In this document: piece by piece, positions 7,196-15,467 of the stretch
Layout of the letters: each line of letters starts with the position of its first letter
How positions within the stretch are numbered: position 1 is the stretch's first letter
Source: CAYJBP01 sp964368605
GTDB lineage: Bacteria > Bacillota > Dehalobacteriia > UBA4068
Reading direction: 5' to 3'
DNA length: 28,508 bases
Assembly (NCBI GenBank): GCA_964368605.1
Contig: CAYJBP010000020.1
Span: 1 to 28,508, forward strand
Position numbers and translations under genes: made by a program
Notes under the pieces: generated by a model
The model's database searches: none
What the model was told of the DNA's origin: nothing
Seen by the model: only the letters and a program-made list of their open reading frames with translations

Positions 7196-7573
7196 ATGAT
7201 GAAAATTATGGAGTCTGCCGAAAATTATTTAGAGGCGATTTTAATGCTTGGCCAAAATCAAGAATTTGTCCGTTCGATTGATGTGGCTAATAAATTAGGT
7301 TTTAGTAAGCCAAGCGTAAGTTTTGCTATGAAAAAACTGCGCGAAAACGGTTATATTATTATGGAGGATAATGGTCATTTGATTTTAACCGCCAGCGGCA
7401 GGGAAATTGCCGAAGATATTTTGGAAAGACATCAGGTTTTAACTGCCTTTTTAATGGATATGGGGGTTGATTCCCAAACCGCCCATGAGGATGCTTGTAG
7501 AATGGAGCATGTAATTAGTGCTCTTAGCTTTGACAAGATTAAAGAGCATATTGATAAGCATCATCGTAAATAA
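7196..7573 (+). CDS. DtxR/MntR family metal-dependent transcriptional regulator
   Basis: 125 residues from ATG 7196. GTG 7190 and ATG 7199 are also possible starts; AGAGG ends 9 bases before 7196. The N-terminal winged helix-turn-helix covers about residues 6-65 (VRSIDVANKLGFSKPSVSFA is the recognition region). The metal-binding/dimerisation domain follows, with no SH3 domain, as in MntR. Metal-site positions: N10 where MntR has Asp and DtxR has Met, E13, H79, C101, E104 and H105 (DACRMEHV). Cys at position 101 is DtxR/IdeR-like, while E13 and the short length are MntR-like, so iron or manganese could be the effector. It lies 26 bases before tyrS with no terminator between, so the two are probably cotranscribed. 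Confidence 0.9.
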   Translation: MMKIMESAENYLEAILMLGQNQEFVRSIDVANKLGFSKPSVSFAMKKLRENGYIIMEDNGHLILTASGREIAEDILERHQVLTAFLMDMGVDSQTAHEDACRMEHVISALSFDKIKEHIDKHHRK

Positions 7574-7599
7574 ATTTTTAAACGTTTAAGGAGCAAACC

Positions 7600-8829
7600 A
7601 TGACCAGTATTTATGATATTTTGCAAGAAAGAGGCTTTATCGAGCAATGCACCAATGAGCAGGAAGTGCGTGAGCTGCTCGAAAAAGAATCTGTAACTTT
7701 TTATGTAGGTTTCGACCCTACTGCCAATAGTTTGCATGTAGGCCATTTTATCCCGGTGATGATGATGATGCATATGCAAAAAGCAGGCCATCGTCCGATT
7801 GCCTTAGTAGGCGGCGGCACCGGCATGATTGGCGACCCCTCCGGCCGCACAGATATGCGCCAATTTATGACTAAAGAAATTATCGATGCCAATTGCAATG
7901 CCTTTAAAGACCAGCTATCACGCTTTATCCGTTTTGATGATCAGGATGGAGCAATTTTGGTTAATAATGGCGATTGGCTACTTGATTTAAATTATATCGA
8001 GTTTTTGCGTGATTATGGCCGCTTTTTCTCGGTTAATCGTATGCTTAGTGCCGAATGCTTTAAAAGGCGGATGGAAGTTGGCCTTACCTTTTTAGAATTT
8101 AACTATATGTTAATGCAAGCCTATGACTTTTTAGAGCTAAACCGCCGCTATGGTGCATCTTTGCAAATGGGTGGCAATGATCAGTGGTCTAATATTATAG
8201 CCGGCGCCGATTTAATCAGAAGGGTTGAATCTAAAAGTGCCTATGGCCTTACCGTTAAGCTTTTGGTTACCTCGGCCGGCCATAAAATGGGCAAAACCGC
8301 AGGCGGAGCAGTATGGCTCGATCGGGAGAGAACTTCGCCCTATGAATTTTATCAATATTGGCGTAATATCGATGATGCCGACGTGCTTAATTGCCTAAGT
8401 TTATTAACATTTTTACCGATGGACGAAATTAGAGCAATGACTGCTGAAGGTGCTGATATCAATGCGGCTAAAGCACGTTTAGCCTGGGAGATTACCGCCT
8501 TAATTCATAGTAGTGAGGATGCCGATCAAGCCCAAGCGGCAGCCCTGGCTCTGTTTAGCGGCGGCGGTGATTTAAGCAATATGCCCACTACCGAAATTAC
8601 TCAAGCCCAGCTTGATGCCGAAATGAATATTATCGGCCTCTTGTTGGAGGCTAAACTAATAGCTTCCAATAGCGAGGGCAGGCGCTTGATAAAAGATGGC
8701 GGCATCTATTTGAATAATCAAAGAATAGCCACAATCGATACTTTAATTACTAAAGCCGATTTTGCCGAAGGCCATGCCCTGTTGCGCAAAGGTAAAAAAG
8801 TGTACCATAAAATAGTAATTGTTGATTAA
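7600..8829 (+). CDS. tyrS: Tyrosyl-tRNA synthetase (TyrRS)
   Basis: 409 residues, normal for bacterial TyrRS. The class I HIGH motif is HVGH (residues 46-49, after YVGFDPTANSL), and the KMSKS-type motif is KMGKT (229-233), followed by the usual AGGAVWLDRERTSPYEFYQYW. A C-terminal S4 domain (about 343-409: LLLEAKLIASNSEGRRLIKDG) binds the tRNA. It charges tRNA-Tyr with tyrosine in the cytoplasm. AAGGAG lies 7 bases before the ATG. Many Bacillota tyrS genes have a T-box leader; here the 26 bases after the DtxR-family gene leave no room for one, so expression would follow the regulator's promoter. The stop overlaps the convergent cytidine deaminase gene by 4 bases. Confidence 0.97.
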   Translation: MTSIYDILQERGFIEQCTNEQEVRELLEKESVTFYVGFDPTANSLHVGHFIPVMMMMHMQKAGHRPIALVGGGTGMIGDPSGRTDMRQFMTKEIIDANCNAFKDQLSRFIRFDDQDGAILVNNGDWLLDLNYIEFLRDYGRFFSVNRMLSAECFKRRMEVGLTFLEFNYMLMQAYDFLELNRRYGASLQMGGNDQWSNIIAGADLIRRVESKSAYGLTVKLLVTSAGHKMGKTAGGAVWLDRERTSPYEFYQYWRNIDDADVLNCLSLLTFLPMDEIRAMTAEGADINAAKARLAWEITALIHSSEDADQAQAAALALFSGGGDLSNMPTTEITQAQLDAEMNIIGLLLEAKLIASNSEGRRLIKDGGIYLNNQRIATIDTLITKADFAEGHALLRKGKKVYHKIVIVD

Positions 8830-9266
8830 AGCTTTGCCGGAATATGATCGGGCCCAAAAGAATGGGGCAATAATTCAGCCAGGCTATGAATAAGATAATC
8901 GTTGCTGTTTTTAGCAACGATTATTTTAAAATTTGGCGGGCAAAATTCGGCCATCCACTGGCGACAAATGCCGCAAGGATAAAAATAATCTAAGCTTTGA
9001 TCAGGGTTTTGGCGGCTTTTGCCAATAATAACGATTGCCAAAAACTCTTTTTCACCGGCTAAAATTGCATTACTAAAGGCCGTTCTTTCGGCGCAAATAG
9101 TAGCCGAATAAGAGGCGTTTTCGATATTTGCACCCCGATAAATTTGCTGTTTAGGGCAAAGCAAAGCTGCTCCCACCATTATTTGCGAATAGGGGCTATA
9201 GGCCATATTTAAGGCTTGCTCGGCATTGCTGATAAGCTGTTTAATTATGTCGTTGTTTATGATCAT
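8826..9266 (-). CDS. cdd: Cytidine deaminase
   Basis: 146 residues, close to the homotetrameric short form. The zinc site is complete: C58-A-E60 (ENASYSATICAERTA) and PCGICRQ with C98 and C101. SPYSQIMVGAAL and the NIEN motif bind the nucleoside. It deaminates cytidine and deoxycytidine to uridine and deoxyuridine in pyrimidine salvage. GAGGTG lies about 7 bases before the ATG. It converges with tyrS (4-base overlap of stop codons) and diverges from the TSCPD gene. Confidence 0.95.
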   Translation of the reverse strand: MIINNDIIKQLISNAEQALNMAYSPYSQIMVGAALLCPKQQIYRGANIENASYSATICAERTAFSNAILAGEKEFLAIVIIGKSRQNPDQSLDYFYPCGICRQWMAEFCPPNFKIIVAKNSNDYLIHSLAELLPHSFGPDHIPAKL

Positions 9267-9347
9267 ATTGATGCACCTCGTTTTAATTTATTGTTGCTAT
9301 ATCTATACTTATTATTAATACCTATCATAACATAAAGGAGAAAAGAA

Positions 9348-9614
9348 ATGCAATATATTCATCAAATGCAAAATACTTGTGCTAAGGCGGTAATCATCGA
9401 TATCGAGCATGGTATTATCGAAAATGTTAAGTTTATTAATGGCTGCGATGGTAATTTAAAATCGATTGGTCTTTTGGTAAAAGGCCAGGATGCCTTACAT
9501 ATTGCCCAAACTCTAAACGGGGTAATTTGTGCAGGTCGCCCTACTTCTTGCGGCGATCAATTATCTAAAGGTCTACTTTTGGCCTTAGCTGCCGAAAGCG
9601 AAAGTATTGCCTAA
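9348..9614 (+). CDS. TSCPD domain protein (TIGR03905-like)
   Basis: 88 residues, essentially one TSCPD domain: NTCAKAVIIDIEHGIIENVKF at the N-terminus and GVICAGRPTSCGDQLSKGL near the C-terminus, with Cys residues at the usual places. The same domain is found at the C-terminus of some adenosylcobalamin-dependent ribonucleotide reductases; stand-alone versions are common in anaerobic Bacillota and their role is unknown. AAAGGAG lies 7 bases before the ATG. The stop codon TAA is directly followed by the ATG of the next MATE gene, so the two are an operon. Confidence 0.88.
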   Translation: MQYIHQMQNTCAKAVIIDIEHGIIENVKFINGCDGNLKSIGLLVKGQDALHIAQTLNGVICAGRPTSCGDQLSKGLLLALAAESESIA

Positions 9615-11003
9615 ATGTTAGCCAATAATTCGGCCAAAATAAATAAACATAGCCCGCAGCCGCAGGAAGATAGCGGTTATTTGCGCCTGGTTTTAACCAT
9701 AGCTTTGCCGATTGTGCTGCAAAGCCTGGTTGGGGTAGGCTTAAATATGGTCGATACCTTAATGATTGGCCTATTGGGGGTAGATCAATTGGCGGCTGTT
9801 GGGGCTGCCAATCGGCTTTTTTATATTTTTATGATGTTTTGCTTTGGCCTTTATAGTGGCACTTCTATATATTCCGCCCAATATTGGGGGGTAAAAGATA
9901 TGGGCGGTATTCATAAAGTTTTTGCCGTCAAAATCTATTTAGGTAGCCTTTTGGCCTTTATTTTTATGAGCGTGGCAATTTTATTCCCCGATCAATTTAT
10001 CAGCCTTTTTATCGAAGAAGAGCCGGTAAAGGCTATGGCTAAAGAATATTTAAATGTAATTTGGATTTCCTATATTTTTATGGCCATATCCTATGCTATC
10101 GCCTATATTTGCCGTTCTTTCCATAAATTAATTATGCCTACCATTATCAATTTGGTGGCTTTGATTATTAATACCATCCTAAATTATGGACTGATTTTCG
10201 GCAATTTTGGCCTGCCGGAGCTGGGCATTGCCGGGGCAGCCTGGGCCACGGTTATCGCTCGCATTGCCGAAATGAGCTTGCTTATTGCCATGATTGCCAT
10301 CTCTAAAAATCATCCCTTAAAGGCCAAGCTTAAAAACCTTTTGGCCTGGGATAAGCCTTTGGCCAAACAAATTATCAAAACCACTTTGCCGGTTTTAACT
10401 ACCGAAGGGGCCTGGGGCATTGGTAATAGTATGCTTTATGTGGCTTATGGCCTATTAGGCTCGGTGGCCTTAGCTGTTACCCAGGTAGCGGCCGTGATTA
10501 ATGAATTGTTCCAAACCTTTTTTTATGGGATAGGCGTGTCGTCGGCGGTGATTATCGGTAATGAATTAGGGCGCAGCCAATTGGCCAAGGCCTATCAACG
10601 TGGGCGTCAGTTTATAATTATTACCTTGGTTTTAGGGGCTTTTGCTACAGTAGCCCTTATGCTTAGCCGCAGCTATATTGCTAATTTTTATAACTTCGAC
10701 CAAGTAACCAATCAGGTTTTGGTAAATACCTTATTGGTCTATGCCATATTTATTCCGGCTAAAATGCTATCTTATGTATTAATTTGTGGTGTTTTGCGCG
10801 GCGGCGGCGATACCAAATATACCATGTATTTTGATATCGGCTCGATTTGGCTAATGGGCATACCGCTTGCCTTTTTGGCGGCAGGTGTTTGGGGATTATC
10901 GCTACCGATGGTGGTGGCACTGGCCTTTAGTGAAGAATTTGTTAAATGCGCTTTTATGTTGCAGCGCTTTTTTAGCCGTAAATGGCTTAATGTTTTAATA
11001 TAA
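9615..11003 (+). CDS. MATE-family efflux transporter (NorM-like)
   Basis: 462 residues with about twelve hydrophobic segments after a 20-residue polar start. LVLTIALPIVLQSLVGVGLN, VDTLMIGLLGVDQLAAVGAANRL and SIYSAQYWG match the NorM-type branch, different from the MepA-like protein at 4045-5436. It exports organic cations or metabolites by Na+ or H+ antiport; the substrate is unknown. The ATG follows the TSCPD stop codon with no gap and there is no good ribosome binding site of its own, so translation likely depends on re-initiation after the TSCPD gene. Confidence 0.92.
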   Translation: MLANNSAKINKHSPQPQEDSGYLRLVLTIALPIVLQSLVGVGLNMVDTLMIGLLGVDQLAAVGAANRLFYIFMMFCFGLYSGTSIYSAQYWGVKDMGGIHKVFAVKIYLGSLLAFIFMSVAILFPDQFISLFIEEEPVKAMAKEYLNVIWISYIFMAISYAIAYICRSFHKLIMPTIINLVALIINTILNYGLIFGNFGLPELGIAGAAWATVIARIAEMSLLIAMIAISKNHPLKAKLKNLLAWDKPLAKQIIKTTLPVLTTEGAWGIGNSMLYVAYGLLGSVALAVTQVAAVINELFQTFFYGIGVSSAVIIGNELGRSQLAKAYQRGRQFIIITLVLGAFATVALMLSRSYIANFYNFDQVTNQVLVNTLLVYAIFIPAKMLSYVLICGVLRGGGDTKYTMYFDIGSIWLMGIPLAFLAAGVWGLSLPMVVALAFSEEFVKCAFMLQRFFSRKWLNVLI

Positions 11004-11075
11004 ATACAGGTAAAGTGTACTTGGATACAGAATATTAATAGTAGGTTTAATTTTGCTTGTTGAATAGGAGAAATT

Positions 11076-13307
11076 ATGATTATACCTGAAAATTTGAATG
11101 ATGCTCAAAGGGAGGCTGTGTTGGCCGATGAGGCGGCTATTTTGGTTGTAGCCGGTGCCGGTAGTGGTAAAACCAAGGTTTTGGTAAGCCGTATTGCCTA
11201 TTTATTGGCCGAGCAAAAGCTGGATAGCAGCGAAATTATGGCCGTAACCTTTACCAATAAAGCAGCCAAGGAAATGCGTGAAAGATTATGGCAGATGACG
11301 GGCCTTTCCACCCGTATGATGTGGATTGGTACATTCCATGCCCTTTGTGGGCGTATTTTGCGTGCCGAGGGTAAATATCTGGCACCACTTACGGCCGAAT
11401 TCAATATTTTTGACGATACCGACAGTAAAAATATCATCAAAAGGATTTTAATCGACTTAAATTTAAGTGAGGATAAAAAATTCCATCATTATGCAGTTTT
11501 AAATGCGATTAGCGAAGCCAAAAATAGTTTGCTTAGCCCGGATCAATATGCAGCCCAGGCAGCAGATAGCTGGCAAAGCGAAATTGCCAAAATATATGGG
11601 CGCTACGAGCAGGCTTTAACGGCCAATAATGCCCTCGATTTTGACGATTTAATTGTTAAAACAGTTAAGCTATTACAAAGAGAAAAGGCTGTGCTAAGCT
11701 ATTATCAGCAGCGCTTTAAGCATATTTTGGTCGATGAATATCAAGATACCAATCATAGCCAATATATGCTGGTTAAGCTCTTAACCGGCCAAAACGGCAA
11801 TTTATTTGTCGTGGGCGATCCCGATCAATCGATTTATCGTTGGCGTGGTGCCGATATTAGCAATATCCTAGATTTTAACAGGGATTATCCCAATTGTAAG
11901 GAAATTAAACTGGTCGATAATTATCGATCCAGCCAAAATATTTTGGATGCGGCCAATGCCTTAATCGCCAATAATCAAAATCGCAAGCCCAAAGATTTGA
12001 TTGCCGCCAAGGGGGCCGGCGAAAAAATATCGCTTCATTATGCCGCAGACGATCGGGAAGAGGCCTTTTATATTACCGATACGATTTTGCGCCTCAAAGA
12101 AGATGGCTTTAATTATAGCGATTGTGTAATTTTATACCGCACCCATGGTCAAAGCCGTGTTTTAGAGGATCAATGCCGTCGCTTTAGCATCCCGTATCGG
12201 GTTTATGGCGGTATGAAATTCTATGATCGCAAAGAGGTTAAAGATACCTTGGCCTATCTTAGGGTTTTGGCCAATAATAAAGATGGCGAGGCCTTAAATC
12301 GTATCTATAATGAGCCTAAACGGGGTATTGGCAAGGCAACTTGGGATAAATTATTGCAGGTTGCGGCGGTAAATGGCCTAAGTGCCTATCAAGTTTTAGG
12401 TCGCCTGGATTTGCTGGAGGAGCTTAATAATGCCGCCTTACGCCGCCTGGAGCATTTGCATCAGATTTTAAGCGAGCTAACCGCCTTTGCCAAAACAGCA
12501 TCGATTAAAGATTTGCTGGAGCGAATTTGGCAGGATAGCGGCTATTATGACATGCTGGAAGGCCTGCCCGATGGCAGCGACCGCAAGGAGATTTTGGCCG
12601 AATTATTCAATATAGCGGCCTCCTTCGACGAGGATTATGCCGACATCGTAGCCTATGCCGAGGAGGAGATTATCAGCCCCTTATGCACATTCTTAGCCCA
12701 GCTAGCCCTAGCTACCGATATGGATAATCAAGGCGAAGGCGAGCAATCTTATTTAACATTGATGACTATGCATGCCGCCAAAGGCTTAGAATTTCCGATT
12801 GTATTTTTAAGCGGCATGGAGGACGGGCTTTTTCCTCATCAGCGGGTTTTGCTGAGCATGAATGAAGATGAAATGGAAGAAGAAAGAAGGCTTTGTTATG
12901 TAGGCCTAACCCGTGCCGAAGAGCGTCTTTATCTTAGCGTGGCGCATCGTCGCCAGGTGCGTGGCCATTATGAACGCAGCCGTCCCTCGCGCTTTATTGG
13001 CGAATTGCCCACCGATATGATGGAAAAAAGCGGCCTTTTAGCCTATAAGCCGCCGGAAAGGCAAGTTAAAAGCACCGTTTATACCGATAATGTTTTTGCG
13101 CCCACCGTTAAACCTAAAGAAGTGGTTAAAGAGGCCGATAATGTCCAGGTATTAAAAGTTGGTGATAAAGTTCGGCATGCCAAATTTGGCGACGGTATGG
13201 TTGTTGCAGTGGAGGGCAGCGGCGATAAGCTGGCTTTAACGGTAGCTTTCCCCGGCCAGGGCCTTAAAAAACTATTATGGCGCTATGCCCCTTTGCAACG
13301 GGTATAA
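11076..13307 (+). CDS. pcrA: ATP-dependent DNA helicase PcrA/UvrD
   Basis: 743 residues, the PcrA size. Superfamily 1A motifs in order: Q-motif LNDAQREAV, Walker A AGAGSGKT (motif I), motif Ia TFTNKAAKEM, motif II DEYQDTNHSQ, motif III GDPDQSIYRWRGAD, motif IV YRTHGQSRVLE, motif V TMHAAKGLEFPIVFL and motif VI VGLTRAEERLYL. The last 50 residues (LKVGDKVRHAKFGDGMVV...) form the Tudor-like domain that contacts RNA polymerase in PcrA. It unwinds DNA 3' to 5' in repair, plasmid replication and R-loop or stalled polymerase removal. AGGAG lies 5 bases before the ATG. ligA follows, as in many Bacillota (pcrA-ligA pair). Confidence 0.97.
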   Translation: MIIPENLNDAQREAVLADEAAILVVAGAGSGKTKVLVSRIAYLLAEQKLDSSEIMAVTFTNKAAKEMRERLWQMTGLSTRMMWIGTFHALCGRILRAEGKYLAPLTAEFNIFDDTDSKNIIKRILIDLNLSEDKKFHHYAVLNAISEAKNSLLSPDQYAAQAADSWQSEIAKIYGRYEQALTANNALDFDDLIVKTVKLLQREKAVLSYYQQRFKHILVDEYQDTNHSQYMLVKLLTGQNGNLFVVGDPDQSIYRWRGADISNILDFNRDYPNCKEIKLVDNYRSSQNILDAANALIANNQNRKPKDLIAAKGAGEKISLHYAADDREEAFYITDTILRLKEDGFNYSDCVILYRTHGQSRVLEDQCRRFSIPYRVYGGMKFYDRKEVKDTLAYLRVLANNKDGEALNRIYNEPKRGIGKATWDKLLQVAAVNGLSAYQVLGRLDLLEELNNAALRRLEHLHQILSELTAFAKTASIKDLLERIWQDSGYYDMLEGLPDGSDRKEILAELFNIAASFDEDYADIVAYAEEEIISPLCTFLAQLALATDMDNQGEGEQSYLTLMTMHAAKGLEFPIVFLSGMEDGLFPHQRVLLSMNEDEMEEERRLCYVGLTRAEERLYLSVAHRRQVRGHYERSRPSRFIGELPTDMMEKSGLLAYKPPERQVKSTVYTDNVFAPTVKPKEVVKEADNVQVLKVGDKVRHAKFGDGMVVAVEGSGDKLALTVAFPGQGLKKLLWRYAPLQRV

Positions 13308-13342
13308 CTGCGCTTTTTGGGATTAAATATTGTTTTGGGTAT

Positions 13343-13380
13343 AATAAGCAGGGATGGGATTAATTCTGTCCCTGCTTATT
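13343..13380. terminator. Hairpin between pcrA and ligA (possible terminator or attenuator)
   Basis: The 12-bp perfect stem AATAAGCAGGGA (13343-13354) and TCCCTGCTTATT (13369-13380) has a 14-base loop. There is no long T-run after it, so it may slow or partly end transcription, or protect the ligA mRNA. A TATAAT at 13340-13345 overlaps its 5' arm, but no good -35 was found. Confidence 0.5.
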
Positions 13381-13406
13381 GAATATTTATGGCTTGCGGA
13401 GGATAA

Positions 13407-15410
13407 ATGATGGATAAAAACTTAGCTAAAGAGCAGGTTGATAGCTTAAGGAAGGATATAGAGCGCTATAATCAAGCTTATTACGAAAATGATAATCCCC
13501 TAATCAGCGATGGCGATTATGATTTGCTATTTCGCAAATTGCAGAGCTTAGAGGAGGAATTTCCCGATTTAGCCGATCCCAATTCGCCTACTCAAAGGGT
13601 GGGCGGCTTGCGCTTGGCCAAATTTGCGCCGCTTAAGCATCCGACGGCTCTGCTGTCTTTGGATAATGCCTTTGATTGGCCGGGAATTTTGGCTTTTAAA
13701 AATCGGCTGCTAAAAAATAGCGATTTAAGCGACCCCCCATTTTTGATAGAGTGGAAAATAGATGGCCTATCGATTGCCATCACTTATCGTGACGGCCAAT
13801 TCTACTCGGCTGCCACCCGAGGCGATGGCCTAATCGGCGAGAATGTTACTGCCAATGTGGCTACTATTGCTGCGCTTCCTAAGCGCCTAAGCAGGCCTTT
13901 ACCAATGATTTGTTTGCGAGGGGAAATTTATTTAGCCAAAGAAGATTTTAGCAATTTAAATGCCGCCCGTGCCGAAATGGGCGAAAAATTATTTGCTAAT
14001 GCCCGCAATGCAGCGGCCGGTTCTTTAAGGCAATTGGATGCCGCAATAACCGCCCAAAGGCCGCTCTCGATTTTTCTTTATGATATAATTGCCGCCGAAG
14101 GGGTGGCCGATTTACCTCAAAACCAGGAGGAATTATTACACTTTTTGGCCGATTTAGGCTTGCCGATTAATAGTGATTATCAATTGATTGCTGAAGAAAA
14201 TCACTTGCAAAATTATTTGATCGAGGCACAAAATAAGCGTCATAGTTTGGCTTATGATATAGATGGCTTGGTGATTAAGCTTAATGATATAGCCCAAAGA
14301 GCAGATATTGGCTATACTTCACGCTTCCCCAAGTGGGCGATAGCCTATAAGTTTCCGGCCGAGGTGGCCGAAACGGTTATCGAGGATATTATTATTGGTG
14401 TGGGGCGCACCGGCAGCCTTACCCCCACCGCCGTTTTTAAGCCGGTTAACCTGGCCGGCACCGTGGTAAGCCGAGCTAGCCTGCATAATGAGGATTATAT
14501 TATCGAAAAAGGCATTTGCTTAGGCGATACGGTTTTAATCCATAAAGCCGGCGATATCATTCCCGAAGTGCTGAATGTGCTGCCTCAAAAAAGGCCGTCG
14601 GAAGCAATTCCCTATCAAATGCCCAAAACCTGCCCGGCCTGCGCAACTGCGGCGATTAGAGAAGATGGCGAAGCCGCTTGGCGTTGCCCAAACTTGCAGT
14701 GCCCGGCACGGGTAAAGGAAATGATAGCTTATTTTGCCTCCAAAAAAGCGATGGATATTGATGGCTTGGGCATAGCGATTATCGAGCAGTTACTGGATGC
14801 TAACTTGATTGCCGATATGGCTGATATTTATCATTTAAAGGCCGAGAATATTGCCGCCTTGCCTCGTTTGGGCGAAAAATCGGCCGCTAATTTATTGGCT
14901 GCGATTGATAAAAGTAAAAATATGCCTCTAAGCAGGCTATTAACGGCCTTAGGTATTCGCTTTGTAGGGGAGAAAGCCGCCCAATTATTGGCCGAAAACT
15001 TTAAGGATTTGGATGCAATTATGGTAGCTAGTGAGGAACAATTAACTGCCATTGATGGCTTGGGTATTAAGATAGCGGCTGCGATTATTGATTATTTTAA
15101 ACAGGATGATAATTTACAATTAATGGCTAAATTTAAGGATGCCGGCTTAAATACTAAAGGAGAGCAGCCGATTTTAAATGGGGTTTTAGCAGGTAAAAGC
15201 TTTGTGATTAGTGGCACTTTGCCGGATATTAGCCGTGATCAAGCCAAGCAGATTTTGCAGGATAATGGGGCTAAGGTTATGGCTGCGATTAGTAAAAAAA
15301 CCGATTACTTGCTCCTGGGCGAAAATGGTGGCAGCAAAGTGGCCAAGGCCGAAAGCTTAGAAATTAAGATTTTATCTTGGGCGGAGCTTGCCAAAATGCT
15401 TAACTTGTAA
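13407..15410 (+). CDS. ligA: NAD+-dependent DNA ligase LigA
   Basis: 667 residues, full length. Domains in order: Ia (about 1-70, YYENDNPLISDGDYD); adenylation domain with the nucleophile motif WKIDG near residue 117 and later WAIAYKFPAE; OB fold (GVGRTGSLTPTAVFKPV); a four-Cys zinc finger (CPACATA...CPNLQCPAR); helix-hairpin-helix repeats (DIDGLGIAIIEQL, PRLGEKSAANLL, AIDGLGIKIAAAI); and a C-terminal BRCT domain (LAGKSFVISGTLPDISRDQ). It seals nicks in replication and repair using NAD+. GGAGG (13398-13402) is 4 bases from the first ATG and 7 from the second (13410), so the true protein may start one residue later. The hypB promoter lies inside its last codons. Confidence 0.97.
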   Translation: MMDKNLAKEQVDSLRKDIERYNQAYYENDNPLISDGDYDLLFRKLQSLEEEFPDLADPNSPTQRVGGLRLAKFAPLKHPTALLSLDNAFDWPGILAFKNRLLKNSDLSDPPFLIEWKIDGLSIAITYRDGQFYSAATRGDGLIGENVTANVATIAALPKRLSRPLPMICLRGEIYLAKEDFSNLNAARAEMGEKLFANARNAAAGSLRQLDAAITAQRPLSIFLYDIIAAEGVADLPQNQEELLHFLADLGLPINSDYQLIAEENHLQNYLIEAQNKRHSLAYDIDGLVIKLNDIAQRADIGYTSRFPKWAIAYKFPAEVAETVIEDIIIGVGRTGSLTPTAVFKPVNLAGTVVSRASLHNEDYIIEKGICLGDTVLIHKAGDIIPEVLNVLPQKRPSEAIPYQMPKTCPACATAAIREDGEAAWRCPNLQCPARVKEMIAYFASKKAMDIDGLGIAIIEQLLDANLIADMADIYHLKAENIAALPRLGEKSAANLLAAIDKSKNMPLSRLLTALGIRFVGEKAAQLLAENFKDLDAIMVASEEQLTAIDGLGIKIAAAIIDYFKQDDNLQLMAKFKDAGLNTKGEQPILNGVLAGKSFVISGTLPDISRDQAKQILQDNGAKVMAAISKKTDYLLLGENGGSKVAKAESLEIKILSWAELAKMLNL

Positions 15411-15416
15411 TATAAT
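15388..15416 (+). promoter_or_regulatory. Promoter of the hypBFCDE operon
   Basis: TTGCCA (15388-15393), exactly 17 bases and TATAAT (15411-15416). The -35 box lies inside the 3' end of ligA. Transcription would begin near 15423, about 45 bases before the hypB ATG. Confidence 0.75.
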
Positions 15417-15467
15417 ATATAATAGGATAATTTAGTAAACCTTAAAAAACCAAAGGAGGGTTGGCTT

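Noticed and set aside
2906..13380. Shared outer stem AATAAGCA/TGCTTATT in the hairpins at 2906-2956 and 13343-13380 as a repeat family
   Set aside because: Only 8 bases per arm are shared and the inner stems differ; chance similarity between AT-rich terminator stems is sufficient.
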